From UBA5976 sp037137575 (GTDB lineage Bacteria > Actinomycetota > Actinomycetes > S36-B12 > UBA5976): DNA of 64,000 bases. The stretch lies in the NCBI GenBank assembly GCA_037137575.1, contig JBAXKB010000004.1, forward strand, positions 1-64,000, written 5' to 3'. This document shows, piece after piece, positions 38,617 to 47,172 of the stretch. Below the pieces are notes generated by a model. It worked only from the letters and a program-made list of their open reading frames with translations. It was not told the DNA's origin and ran no database searches. Position 1 is the first letter of the stretch. Each line of letters begins with the position of its first letter. The translations under genes and the position numbers were made by a program.

Positions 38617-40250
38617 ACAAATCCACCTCGGTAGCACGCGCTGTAGTTAGCACTTTAATTAACCAAGGCGTGCAGCATGTTGTAGTTGCACCTGGTTCGC
38701 GTAGTGCGCCGCTTGCCATAGCATTCATGCAAGCTGAAGCAGCTGGACTAATCAAGGTTCATGTGCGCATTGACGAGCGTGATGCCGGTTTTCTTGCACT
38801 AGGGCTAGCAAAAGCGAGTGGGAATCTTGTGCCAATAGTTGTGACATCTGGCAGCGCAGTTGCAAATCTTTTACCTGCTGTTGTTGAGGCTTACCAGTCT
38901 GGTGTTTCACTTTTAGTGTTGAGCGCTGATCGACCAATTGTTGCGCGAGGCAAGAGCGCTCCCCAAACGATTGCCCAGTCAAACATCTTCAGTTCATTTG
39001 CAAAAGCCAATTACGACTCAGATTGTGATTCATTTTCTACCGCAACATTTGCTGAACTTATTAAACTTTCGGGCGCAACACATCGCGGACCAATACATGT
39101 CAACATCCAATTTGAAATGCCACTTGTACCAACGGCTGAAAATGTTGCTTGGACACCTGAGTATTCGAAAGTCGATTTGCTAGTCAGTCAGGAGTCACAG
39201 GGCAAACTCTTTGACCTGCCCACACGTGGTGTCATTGTCGCTGGTGACATTGTTGATATCGCGCAGGCTCGTGAAGTTGGAAACCTTGCGCAGGCGTTGG
39301 GCTGGCCAATTATTGCTGAACCATCAGCAAATCTGCATTCTGAATTGAATACGCTGGCTCATGGTGTTTTAGTTGTGGCAAGTAATTCAATGCCAACTCC
39401 CGAATGCGTTTTGACGGTAGGAACGGTTGGGCTTTCACGGCCGATTTTGAATCTGCTTAAAGTAACCCCGAAACACATTGCGGTCCATTTTTCCGGCAAT
39501 GGTCCGGATTTACCAGATCCTGTTCAAAGTGCCAGTGAAGTATTACCTGCGCTGCCTGTTGCAGAAAGTGAAGTCGATAGGCAGTGGCTGACATCCTGGC
39601 AACAAGCTGATTCGCTGATTAGCGAAGTGGTTTCGCGCAACTTGCAAGGACAAACTCTTAGTGGCCCATCTGCGGCGCTGCAAGTTTGGAATCATGCCAA
39701 GGACTCAGACCAACTTATGGTTGCCGCATCTTGGCCAGTTCGCCACCTTGAAGCTTTCGCGCCCAAGCGAACGGGACTGCGAGTTTTTGGTAACCGTGGG
39801 GCAAATGGCATTGATGGCTTAATCTCAACGGCTTGGGGGATCGCAGATGCGATGTCTGGGCGCACCTATCTCTTAATCGGTGATGTGGCTTTTCTACATG
39901 ACATCGGCGGATTGAATGTCGGGGCAGGCACCGAGCAACCTAATCTCACCGTAGTTGTGTTAGACAACGATGGCGGTGGAATTTTTAGCCAGCTTGAACA
40001 GGGTAGAGCCGAATTCGAACCATACTTTGAAAAGGTATTTGGTACTCCACACGGCAAAGATCTTTGGCAGATTGCTGAGAGTTTTGGTTTTGCAACAACT
40101 CGAGTAACAACGCAAAAGGAATTAGAAAGTGCTTTGCAGCGCACTGCTTCGATACCTGGTGTCCACATCGTAATCTGCCTTACGGGGGAGCGAGCGTTAG
40201 AAAATACTCTCATTCAGCGCATAAACAGCGAAATAGGGCAAGCACTTTAA
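38610..40250 (+). CDS. menD: 2-succinyl-5-enolpyruvyl-6-hydroxy-3-cyclohexene-1-carboxylate synthase
   Basis: Thiamine-diphosphate enzyme joining 2-oxoglutarate and isochorismate. 546 residues in three domains: VVVAPGSRSAPLAIAF and RIDERDAGFLALGLAKASG at the N terminus, a central domain, and the cofactor motif LIGDVAFLHDIGGLN then VVLDNDGGGIFSQLEQG. It starts within the end of menC. menH was not found in this window. Confidence 0.95.
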   Translation: MLDKSTSVARAVVSTLINQGVQHVVVAPGSRSAPLAIAFMQAEAAGLIKVHVRIDERDAGFLALGLAKASGNLVPIVVTSGSAVANLLPAVVEAYQSGVSLLVLSADRPIVARGKSAPQTIAQSNIFSSFAKANYDSDCDSFSTATFAELIKLSGATHRGPIHVNIQFEMPLVPTAENVAWTPEYSKVDLLVSQESQGKLFDLPTRGVIVAGDIVDIAQAREVGNLAQALGWPIIAEPSANLHSELNTLAHGVLVVASNSMPTPECVLTVGTVGLSRPILNLLKVTPKHIAVHFSGNGPDLPDPVQSASEVLPALPVAESEVDRQWLTSWQQADSLISEVVSRNLQGQTLSGPSAALQVWNHAKDSDQLMVAASWPVRHLEAFAPKRTGLRVFGNRGANGIDGLISTAWGIADAMSGRTYLLIGDVAFLHDIGGLNVGAGTEQPNLTVVVLDNDGGGIFSQLEQGRAEFEPYFEKVFGTPHGKDLWQIAESFGFATTRVTTQKELESALQRTASIPGVHIVICLTGERALENTLIQRINSEIGQAL

Positions 40251-40333
40251 ACTTATGCGTAGGCGGGGAATCCGTCGTATTGTTTTCACAACGGATGTTT
40301 AATCAAAGAGCATCGTTACCGAAAGGGAATATC

Positions 40334-40552
40334 ATGACCAATCCAGAGGATGCAACCATAACTGTAAAAGCTAATGGTTCACTACAGGTTAAGGGCGCCA
40401 CGATTATTGGTGCTGATGGTGTTGTGATTAGTACCGAAGAGGCTGTTTTCTTATGTCGATGTGGGCATTCGCAGAATAAGCCATTCTGTGATGGCGGCCA
40501 TCGCGCAGCTGGCTTTGAAGATTCTGGTTGCCACGAACCTACAAGTTCATAA
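40334..40552 (+). CDS. CDGSH-type iron-sulfur protein
   Basis: A 72-residue protein with the CDGSH [2Fe-2S] motif: Cys41, Cys43, Cys52 and His56 in LCRCGHSQNKPFCDGGH. Such single-domain proteins probably carry electrons or clusters. GAAAGGGA lies just ahead of the ATG, so the longer open frame is not used. It lies alone between menD and a nuclease gene. Confidence 0.9.
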   Translation: MTNPEDATITVKANGSLQVKGATIIGADGVVISTEEAVFLCRCGHSQNKPFCDGGHRAAGFEDSGCHEPTSS

Positions 40553-40639
40553 TTTTTTATTCGGAAAATTTTTAGTTTCCTGACTCCTGTCGGATGCAAG
40601 GTGTAGCGTTTAAATACCAAAGCAGAAACTGAGAATCCC

Positions 40640-41500
40640 ATGTCTAAGTCATTACGCGTAGAAGTAATCCAGCCTGAAGGCGCTTCATTGCCCCCGCGTG
40701 TTTCTTACTCGCAACTGTCTAAGTACAACCAATGTGGGCTTCGCTACTACTTCAGCTACTTAGCTAGCTGGTCCGAGCCACAGACTTCTGCGCTTGTTGG
40801 CGGAAATATCGCGCACGATGTAATCGAGCGTTTGTATCGCCTCCCAAACGAAGAGCGCACTCTGGACAGAGCGCTTGAGTTATTGCGTGAACACGGTCCG
40901 CGCATGCTAAAGGCGCCTGATTACGCAAAGTTTGCCAGTGACAACGCAATGAAAGCCAATGTTAAAGAAGCAGTCGAGAATCTTTTCAAATTAGAAACCC
41001 CAAGCGAGCTTGTAGTTGAGCCAGAACACCTTGAGATGGAACTTGAAGTTGAAATCGATGGCGTTAAATTTTTTGGCAAAGTCGATCGATTTACGGTAGA
41101 TGGTGTTAATCGAGTAACTGACTACAAAACGGGGAAAAATCCTGGCAGATATGTTGATGACAAACTAAAGCAGCCTTACCTATACGCACTTGCATTCAAG
41201 ATGCAGCATGACATTGATGTTGATGAAGTTGAACTTATTTTTCTCAATGCAAAACACATTGAGAAACGACCTGTTGATTTTGCGATAGCTGAGGCTATGG
41301 GAGTATCGCTGGTAAGAATGCGAGCTGAGAGCGAACTTTCGGTCAGCGCCTCAGCATGGGATGCAAGACCTGGAAAACTTTGTTCATATTGTGTTTTCGA
41401 AGCTGTTTGCCCCGCGGTGACTCCTAATTCAGCAAAACCTGGTTCGATTGAAAGCGACAATGCCTTGATCCAGTTGGGTTTAACTCGTCGGGCCCATTAA
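40640..41500 (+). CDS. RecB-like PD-(D/E)XK nuclease with Fe-S cluster
   Basis: A 286-residue stand-alone nuclease of the PDDEXK_1 family. The core has His59 (GNIAHD), Asp149 (GKVDRF), the DYK triad end (Asp161, Lys163 in TDYKTGK) and QPYLYALAF. Cys32 (YNQCGLRYY) with Cys248, Cys251 and Cys257 gives C-Xn-C-X2-C-X5-C, the AddB/Cas4-type [4Fe-4S] knot. It has no helicase or cas neighbour. Actinobacteria commonly keep such a gene; a DNA repair role is likely. Confidence 0.88.
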   Translation: MSKSLRVEVIQPEGASLPPRVSYSQLSKYNQCGLRYYFSYLASWSEPQTSALVGGNIAHDVIERLYRLPNEERTLDRALELLREHGPRMLKAPDYAKFASDNAMKANVKEAVENLFKLETPSELVVEPEHLEMELEVEIDGVKFFGKVDRFTVDGVNRVTDYKTGKNPGRYVDDKLKQPYLYALAFKMQHDIDVDEVELIFLNAKHIEKRPVDFAIAEAMGVSLVRMRAESELSVSASAWDARPGKLCSYCVFEAVCPAVTPNSAKPGSIESDNALIQLGLTRRAH

Positions 41501-41533
41501 CCGCGCATTGCTAGTGTGCCGGCCCGTAGTAAC

Positions 41534-41539
41534 TACACT
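41534..41539 (+). promoter_or_regulatory. Leaderless -10 box (TACACT)
   Basis: TACACT ends six bases before the ATG at 41546. GGAAG directly abuts the ATG and is too close to act as an SD. Confidence 0.42.
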
Positions 41540-41545
41540 TGGAAG

Positions 41546-41956
41546 ATGCGCAACTCTCGTTACCGTTACTCACGTTTAGTCATGATTGTTGGTGCTATTA
41601 CTTTCGGTATCAATGCAATTTGGCTATTGACATCGCCGCGAGGATTCTCCAAATACATTGGTTTTGAGACTGCCGATACAAACACTTGGGGATTTCAGAT
41701 GCTCGGCGTAATTCTCGTTGCGTTAGCTGTGCACATGTCCGCGACTTCGAGGCAAGTTCCGGATGCGGTTTTCCGTCGGGCTGCAATTGTGATGATTTTT
41801 GTTTCACTAGGTTTGTCTTATTTGACTTACAACGCTCCGGGCCAGCACACAACGGGACGAATGATTTTTGTTGCTATCGGTGCATTATTTGCCCTGCTGT
41901 ATGCAGTGACATTGCCAATTAAAAGTATTGGTATTTTGGAAGAAGAACCTAAGTAA
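41546..41956 (+). CDS. Hypothetical four-helix membrane protein
   Basis: A 136-residue protein with four hydrophobic segments (LVMIVGAITFGINAIWLL, WGFQMLGVILVALAVHM, RRAAIVMIFVSLGLSYL and MIFVAIGALFALLYAVTL) and a short acidic C terminus. I do not recognise the family. It is convergent with menF, with only 8 bases between the stops, and there is no other context. Confidence 0.65.
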   Translation: MRNSRYRYSRLVMIVGAITFGINAIWLLTSPRGFSKYIGFETADTNTWGFQMLGVILVALAVHMSATSRQVPDAVFRRAAIVMIFVSLGLSYLTYNAPGQHTTGRMIFVAIGALFALLYAVTLPIKSIGILEEEPK

Positions 41957-41964
41957 TTTCCCGA

Positions 41965-43227
41965 TTAGATTAAAGCGCTACGCATAGCGTTGAACTTTGC
42001 ATTTGATTCAGCAATTTCGAGTTCACTTGTTGAACCGGCCACTATTCCACATCCTGCATAAAGGCGAAGTTGAGTCCTGTTTGTGCCTTCGATAGCGGCG
42101 CAGCGAAGCGCGATACCAAATTCGCCATCGCCATTGTGAGTGAACCAACCTACTGGCCCGGAGTAACGACCACGCTCGATAACCTCGAGATCATTGATTG
42201 CACCTAGCGCACGTTCAGTTGGCGTGCCGCATACTGCTGCAGTTGGGTGCAAGGATGCGGCCAACGCAAGTGCGGATACATTTTCCGCAAGTTCACCAGT
42301 TATGTCAGTGGCAAGGTGTTGCACATTGGCTAGCTGCAAAATAAATGGCGCATCTGGAACCACTAAGTCGGTGCAGTGCTGCGCGAGTGCAGATTGCACT
42401 GACCTGACTGCGTATTCGTGTTCTTCTTGATCTTTGCCAGAGTCTAGAAGCGATGCAGCCAAGGCATCGTCTCGGCCCAGGTTTGAACTTCGGCGAACAG
42501 TGCCAGCAAGCACTCGACTAGTTACTTGCTTGCCACCTCGACGAATTAGTAGTTCAGGCGTAGCGCCAACTAAACCATCAACGCTAAACGCCCAGCAATC
42601 AGGGAACTCGCTATTAAGTCGTTGTAACAGTGCGCCAACATGAAGTGGAATGTCTAGTTGCGCCACAATGTCGCGGGCCAAAACTACTTTGTCGAGCTCG
42701 CCGCTATTTATTCGCTCGATTGCTTGCTCAACACTTTCTTGCCAAGCTTCAACAGATTGTGTTCCGGGTAACCAAGTAATTGATTCAACGGGTATTTGCT
42801 CTGGAGTTATTTTTTCTATTCGTGCTAGTGCTTCACGCAGCAGATGATCTAAGTCATTTTTATGAGCAACAACCGTAATTGTGGTTTTGCCATCTGTTCG
42901 TTGTACACAAATTTGTGGCACAACTACCACAGAAAGACCTGGCTCTGCAGCGAAAGCAAACGAGGCGAATGCCAGGGCACTATCGCCAGAAGTCTGTTCA
43001 CACCAGTTACTCCACCAGCGCTGCGCGCGGCTAAACCGCTCTGCGCCAGTGAATTCAGCGCGTGCGGTGGTGCCCCAGCCGACAATGCCTGTGTGGTTAT
43101 CTGCAGTTCCGCGCACCCAAGCGTGCCCACCATCGGCAGGAAGTAGCTGTAGCAAGTTTGGAATGTCAGCAATCAGGACACTTCGTACGTAGTAACTAGA
43201 GTCAGGAGCCAAAGCTAGTGATGTCAT
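41965..43227 (-). CDS. menF: Isochorismate synthase
   Basis: Converts chorismate to isochorismate, the first step to menaquinone. 420 residues. The chorismate-binding domain has INSGELDKVVLARD, GATPELLIRRGG, LAGTVRRSS, SLHPTAAVCGTP and the terminal ERGRYSGPVGWF and LYAGCGIVAGS. AAGGGGG lies just before the ATG. A siderophore-type isochorismate synthase is the alternative, but the men context makes MenF likely. It is divergent from ubiE. Confidence 0.92.
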   Translation of the reverse strand: MTSLALAPDSSYYVRSVLIADIPNLLQLLPADGGHAWVRGTADNHTGIVGWGTTARAEFTGAERFSRAQRWWSNWCEQTSGDSALAFASFAFAAEPGLSVVVVPQICVQRTDGKTTITVVAHKNDLDHLLREALARIEKITPEQIPVESITWLPGTQSVEAWQESVEQAIERINSGELDKVVLARDIVAQLDIPLHVGALLQRLNSEFPDCWAFSVDGLVGATPELLIRRGGKQVTSRVLAGTVRRSSNLGRDDALAASLLDSGKDQEEHEYAVRSVQSALAQHCTDLVVPDAPFILQLANVQHLATDITGELAENVSALALAASLHPTAAVCGTPTERALGAINDLEVIERGRYSGPVGWFTHNGDGEFGIALRCAAIEGTNRTQLRLYAGCGIVAGSTSELEIAESNAKFNAMRSALI

Positions 43228-43321
43228 AACCCCCTTAGCGTAAAGCCAATCAGGTTCGCTGGCATCAGGGCGGGGTTGAACCGATTTTTCGCACCACAGT
43301 ATTTAATGACAGACTAGACGC

Positions 43322-44020
43322 ATGTCACGTGCTCACTTGAACAAAGACCCCGATGAAGTAGCGGCAATGTTTGATGCCGTCGCCAAACGCTACGACGTGA
43401 CTAACGATGTACTTTCCTTCGGACAGACCCGCACTTGGCGCAAAGCAGTGGTTGCTTCAATCAATCCGCAGCCAGGTGAGAAGATTCTAGATTTAGCCGC
43501 TGGCACAGGCACGAGCACTCAGCCGTTTTATCTTGCTGGCGCAGATCCTGTTGCTTGTGATTTCAGCCAAGGCATGATTGAAGTGGGTCGCAACCGGTTC
43601 CCGCATCTAACTTTTGTGCAAGGCGATGCCTTGGATTTACCCTTTGCTGACAACACTTTTGATGCAGTTACCATCTCGTTTGGTCTGCGAAATGTAAACG
43701 ATGTTGATTTGGCCCTGCGCGAGTTATATCGAGTTACCAAACCATCAGGGCGCCTAGTAATTTGCGAGTTCAGCTCGCCAACTTGGGCGCCAATGCGCAC
43801 GGTTTACTTGGAATATTTGATGAAAGCATTGCCAGGGGTGGCCACCAGGGTCTCGAGTAACCCAGATGCGTACGTTTATTTGGCCGAATCTATTCGAGCG
43901 TGGCCAAACCAACCAGAATTAGCCGAGCAAATCATGAAGGCGCGTTGGCAAGATTGTGCCTGGCGCAACCTAACTGGTGGCATCGTGGCTCTTCACCGAG
44001 CAGTCAAGTCAGCTGAGTAA
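43322..44020 (+). CDS. ubiE: Demethylmenaquinone methyltransferase
   Basis: SAM-dependent final step of menaquinone synthesis. 232 residues: VAAMFDAVAKRYDVTNDVLSFG, motif I ILDLAAGTGTSTQ, then FADNTFDAVTISFGLRNV and GRLVICEFSSPT. CAGACT ends six bases before the ATG, with no SD. It is followed by 202 bases of regulatory DNA and the nuo operon. Confidence 0.95.
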   Translation: MSRAHLNKDPDEVAAMFDAVAKRYDVTNDVLSFGQTRTWRKAVVASINPQPGEKILDLAAGTGTSTQPFYLAGADPVACDFSQGMIEVGRNRFPHLTFVQGDALDLPFADNTFDAVTISFGLRNVNDVDLALRELYRVTKPSGRLVICEFSSPTWAPMRTVYLEYLMKALPGVATRVSSNPDAYVYLAESIRAWPNQPELAEQIMKARWQDCAWRNLTGGIVALHRAVKSAE

Positions 44021-44085
44021 GTGGTCGCAAAAGTTGTACCCCTTGTTGCCCGCATCCCGCATTGGTGAAGATGTGCTGCGTTCGC

Positions 44086-44091
44086 TAAACT
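44086..44091 (+). promoter_or_regulatory. Candidate -10 box of the nuo operon
   Basis: TAAACT, with TTGGTG at 44062-44067 as a weak -35 (18-base spacer). Transcription would start about 44098, just ahead of the Rex operator, leaving a leader of about 125 bases before nuoA. Confidence 0.35.
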
Positions 44092-44102
44092 AGACACCGA
44101 CC

Positions 44103-44120
44103 TAGTGAAAATTTTCACAA
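44103..44120. promoter_or_regulatory. Rex operator (ROP) upstream of nuoA
   Basis: TAGTGAAAATTTTCACAA matches the Rex consensus TTGTGAA-N4-TTCACAA at every defined position but one; the inner GTGAAAATTTTCAC (44105-44118) is a perfect palindrome. It lies just after the predicted start of the nuo transcript, suiting repression. Rex is encoded at 27246-27950 in the same window, and Rex control of nuo is known in Streptomyces. Confidence 0.8.
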
Positions 44121-44123
44121 ACG

Positions 44124-44183
44124 CACAAAGTTGTGTATTTGCCTGAACTTTTCCATCTCGATTCTGCTGTGATTAGCACAGCA
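44124..44183 (+). promoter_or_regulatory. Inverted repeats in the nuo leader
   Basis: CACAA-AG-TTGTG (44124-44135) lies four bases after the Rex operator. TGCTGTG-ATTAG-CACAGCA (44165-44183) forms a clean 7-bp hairpin 40 bases before the nuoA start. Either could be an added operator or an RNA structure in the leader. Confidence 0.4.
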
Positions 44184-44222
44184 AACCGTGCGTAACTCGA
44201 ACGCGAAAGAGGGTGCAACCAA

Positions 44223-44591
44223 GTGGGACAAGGCGCGATTTACCTACCCATTCTGTTTTTAGGTCTGTTGGCTTTTGGCTTTGCTGCATTTTCGGTAGTG
44301 GCCGCCACATTTACTGGACCAAAACGATACAACCGAGCAAAAGTTGAAGCTTACGAATGTGGCATTCAACCAACTCCGCAACCTGAAGGTGGCGGCCGGT
44401 TCCCGGTGAAGTATTACTTAACTGCAATGTTGTTCATTATTTTTGATATTGAAATTGTTTTCCTTTACCCATGGGCTGTCACGTGTGACAAACTTGGAGT
44501 TTTTGGGTTGGCCGAAATGGTGTTATTTATTGTCACAGTGTTAGCTGCGTACGCATTTGTTTGGCGTCGCGGCGGCCTCGAGTGGGATTAG
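44223..44591 (+). CDS. nuoA: NADH-quinone oxidoreductase subunit A
   Basis: Small membrane-arm subunit of complex I. 122 residues, three helices; YECGIQPTPQPEGGGRFPVKYY and the FDIEIVFLYPWAV motif are typical. GTG start with AGAGGG upstream. First of fourteen nuo genes in the canonical order A-N, mostly overlapping by 1-4 bases, so all one operon. nuoB follows after 15 bases. Confidence 0.95.
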   Translation: MGQGAIYLPILFLGLLAFGFAAFSVVAATFTGPKRYNRAKVEAYECGIQPTPQPEGGGRFPVKYYLTAMLFIIFDIEIVFLYPWAVTCDKLGVFGLAEMVLFIVTVLAAYAFVWRRGGLEWD

Positions 44592-44606
44592 TTAGGTGCA
44601 CGAGTA

Positions 44607-45161
44607 ATGGGTATTGAAGAAAAATTACCAAGTGGAGTTCTACTCACAACTGTTGAAGGCTTAGCTGGATACGCACGTAAAAACTCGCTGTGGCCAGCAA
44701 CCTTTGGACTAGCATGCTGCGCGATTGAAATGATGGCATCCGGTGCTGGCCGCTACGACTTAGCGCGGTTCGGTATGGAAGTTTTTCGAGCTTCACCACG
44801 CCAGGCTGACTTGATGATTGTGGCCGGTCGCGTAAGCCAAAAGATGGCGCCAATTGTTCGCCAGATCTACGATCAGATGGCAGCACCTAAATGGGTTTTG
44901 GCCATGGGGGCTTGCTCATCATCAGGCGGAATGTTCAATAACTACGCCATTATTCAGGGGGTAGATCACATTGTGCCTGTTGACATCTACTTGCCAGGTT
45001 GCCCACCGAGACCAGAGATGCTGATCGATGCATTGCTGAAACTGCATGATCAAATTTCAGAGACAAAACTTGGAACAAACCGCAAACGTCAGCTAGAAGA
45101 TCTTGAGAATGCAGCGCTTATCGCAACCCCAACTATCGATCAGGTTGGGCTAATGCGATGA
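44607..45161 (+). CDS. nuoB: NADH-quinone oxidoreductase subunit B
   Basis: Carries the N2 [4Fe-4S] cluster next to the quinone site. 184 residues; cluster cysteines in LACCAIEMM (adjacent pair), MGACSSSGGMF and LPGCPPRPE. It overlaps nuoC by 4 bases. Compare the divergent paralogue at 61507, which is shorter. Confidence 0.97.
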   Translation: MGIEEKLPSGVLLTTVEGLAGYARKNSLWPATFGLACCAIEMMASGAGRYDLARFGMEVFRASPRQADLMIVAGRVSQKMAPIVRQIYDQMAAPKWVLAMGACSSSGGMFNNYAIIQGVDHIVPVDIYLPGCPPRPEMLIDALLKLHDQISETKLGTNRKRQLEDLENAALIATPTIDQVGLMR

Positions 45162-45853
45162 ATGACGATGTAGTAAAAGCGGGGTTGCCCCTACTTCAGG
45201 TAACCACTGTTCGCGAGGGCATGTTTGGCGCGAGTGGGTCGGGTGACACTTCAGGTTTCGGCGGTTTGGTTTCCGTAGTTCCAGTTCCAGTTGCATCTGC
45301 GCAACCGTTCGGAAATTACTTTGACGAAATTTATGCAGAGCTAGTTGCCGCGCTTCCACTTTTCAAGTCGTCAGCCGAAAAAGCATTCGACAAAATTGTT
45401 GTAGCGCATGACGAGATGACGATTTATGTTCACCCAACTGAACTTCTTGCCGTTGCTCGCACCTTGCGCGACGAACCAGGTCTTCGGTTCGAATTGTGCC
45501 TAGGCGTGAGCGGAGTTCACTACCCAAATCAAACTGGTGCTGAACTTCACGCGGTCTACCACTTCCGGTCGATCACACACAACCGCCGTGTTCGCTTAGA
45601 GGTTGTCGCTGCAGATTCACACCCGCACATTCCATCAATTGTTTCTATTTATCCAACGAACGATTGGCACGAGCGCGAAACCTTCGATTTCTTTGGCATC
45701 ATCTTCGATGGCCATCCACACTTAACTCGCATTCAAATGCCAGACGATTGGCAAGGTCATCCGCAGCGTAAGGATTACCCACTTGGTGGAATTCCGGTTG
45801 AGTACAAAGGCGCAACAGTGCCAGCTCCAGATGAGCGGAGGTCATACAACTAA
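45158..45853 (+). CDS. nuoC: NADH-quinone oxidoreductase subunit C
   Basis: Peripheral-arm 30 kDa subunit. 231 residues, with an extra N-terminal extension of about 60 residues rich in Gly and Val before the conserved fold. Signature: WHERETFDFFGIIFDGHPHL, then DDWQGHPQRKDYPLGG. It is separate from nuoD (not fused as in E. coli); stop and start share one base. Confidence 0.96.
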   Translation: MNDDVVKAGLPLLQVTTVREGMFGASGSGDTSGFGGLVSVVPVPVASAQPFGNYFDEIYAELVAALPLFKSSAEKAFDKIVVAHDEMTIYVHPTELLAVARTLRDEPGLRFELCLGVSGVHYPNQTGAELHAVYHFRSITHNRRVRLEVVAADSHPHIPSIVSIYPTNDWHERETFDFFGIIFDGHPHLTRIQMPDDWQGHPQRKDYPLGGIPVEYKGATVPAPDERRSYN

Positions 45854-47172
45854 TGACTGATACATACGCAGCGTCATACGACACAACTGAAGGTCGCGTC
45901 TTCACCGTTATGGGCCAAGACTGGGACACCATTACTGGTAACGCAGCTGGCGAAACCGAACGTATCGTGGTCAACATGGGTCCGCAACACCCATCAACTC
46001 ACGGTGTGCTTCGCTTGATTCTGGAAATTGAAGGCGAAACCGTAACCGAAGCCCGATGTGGCATTGGTTATTTGCACACGGGCATTGAAAAGAACATGGA
46101 GTACCGACACTGGACTCAGGGCGTAACTTTTGTTACCCGCATGGACTACTTAAGCCCATTTTTTAACGAAACTGCCTACTGCTTAGGCGTGGAAAAACTG
46201 CTCGGTATCACTGATCAAATTCCCGAACGCGCAAATGTAATTCGCGTGATGATGATGGAACTGAACCGAGTCTCGTCACACCTTGTTGCGTTGGCTACCG
46301 GCGGTATGGAACTAGGCGCATTAACGGCCATGATTTTTGGTTTCCGTGAACGCGAATCAGTTCTTGACCTTTTTGAACTAGTAACTGGCCTTCGCATGAA
46401 TAGTGCATACATTCGCCCCGGCGGTGTTGCCCAAGATTTGCCAGCTGGAGCTGAAGAAAAGATTCGCGAAACTATCAAGGCATTGCCGCGTCGTTTTAAA
46501 GACACCGCAGACATGTTGGTTGGCAACTCCATTTGGATGGGCCGCACTTCAGGTGTGGGCATTCTTGACCTGGCTGGCTGTATGGCGCTTGGTGCAACAG
46601 GTCCGATTCTGCGTGCTACTGGATTGCCAGCAGACTTGCGTAAATCTGACCCATACTGCGGTTACGAAAATTACGAATTTGATGTCATCACTAAGGACAC
46701 TTCAGATGCTTATGGCCGGTTCTTGATTCGTTTGGAAGAAATGGAACAGTCACTGAACATCGTTGATCAGTGTCTTGATCGCTTAGCGCCGGGTCCAGTA
46801 ATGGTGGAAGACAAAAAGATTGCTTGGCCGGCTCAGCTTTCAATCGGCAGCGATGGTCAAGGCAACTCTCTCGATCACATCCGCCACATCATGGGCGAAA
46901 GTATGGAAGCACTAATCCATCACTTCAAACTTGTAACTGAAGGATTCAACGTGCCAGCCGGTCAGGCTTATGTTGCCGTTGAATCACCACGTGGCGAACT
47001 TGGTGTGCATGTTGTTTCAGACGGTGGCACTCGTCCTTACCGCGTGCATTACCGCGATCCGTCATTTACAAACTTGCAGGCAACTGCAGCGATGTGCGAA
47101 GGCTCGCAAATTGCTGACGTGATTGCGGCTGTTGCGTCAATCGACCCTGTCATGGGGGGAGTGGATCGCTAA
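45853..47172 (+). CDS. nuoD: NADH-quinone oxidoreductase subunit D
   Basis: 49 kDa subunit forming the quinone pocket with NuoB. 439 residues; NMGPQHPSTHGVLRLILEIE, GYLHTGIEKNME and the C-terminal ESPRGELGVHVVSDGGTRPY then RDPSFTNLQ. No gene of this type accompanies the second nuoB/C/I-like set at 61507-62791. Confidence 0.97.
   Translation: MTDTYAASYDTTEGRVFTVMGQDWDTITGNAAGETERIVVNMGPQHPSTHGVLRLILEIEGETVTEARCGIGYLHTGIEKNMEYRHWTQGVTFVTRMDYLSPFFNETAYCLGVEKLLGITDQIPERANVIRVMMMELNRVSSHLVALATGGMELGALTAMIFGFRERESVLDLFELVTGLRMNSAYIRPGGVAQDLPAGAEEKIRETIKALPRRFKDTADMLVGNSIWMGRTSGVGILDLAGCMALGATGPILRATGLPADLRKSDPYCGYENYEFDVITKDTSDAYGRFLIRLEEMEQSLNIVDQCLDRLAPGPVMVEDKKIAWPAQLSIGSDGQGNSLDHIRHIMGESMEALIHHFKLVTEGFNVPAGQAYVAVESPRGELGVHVVSDGGTRPYRVHYRDPSFTNLQATAAMCEGSQIADVIAAVASIDPVMGGVDR

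Noticed and set aside
40285..40291. TTCACAA, a possible Rex half-site before the CDGSH gene
   Set aside because: The matching left half-site is absent (GTCGTAT where TTGTGAA is expected), so it is not a Rex operator.
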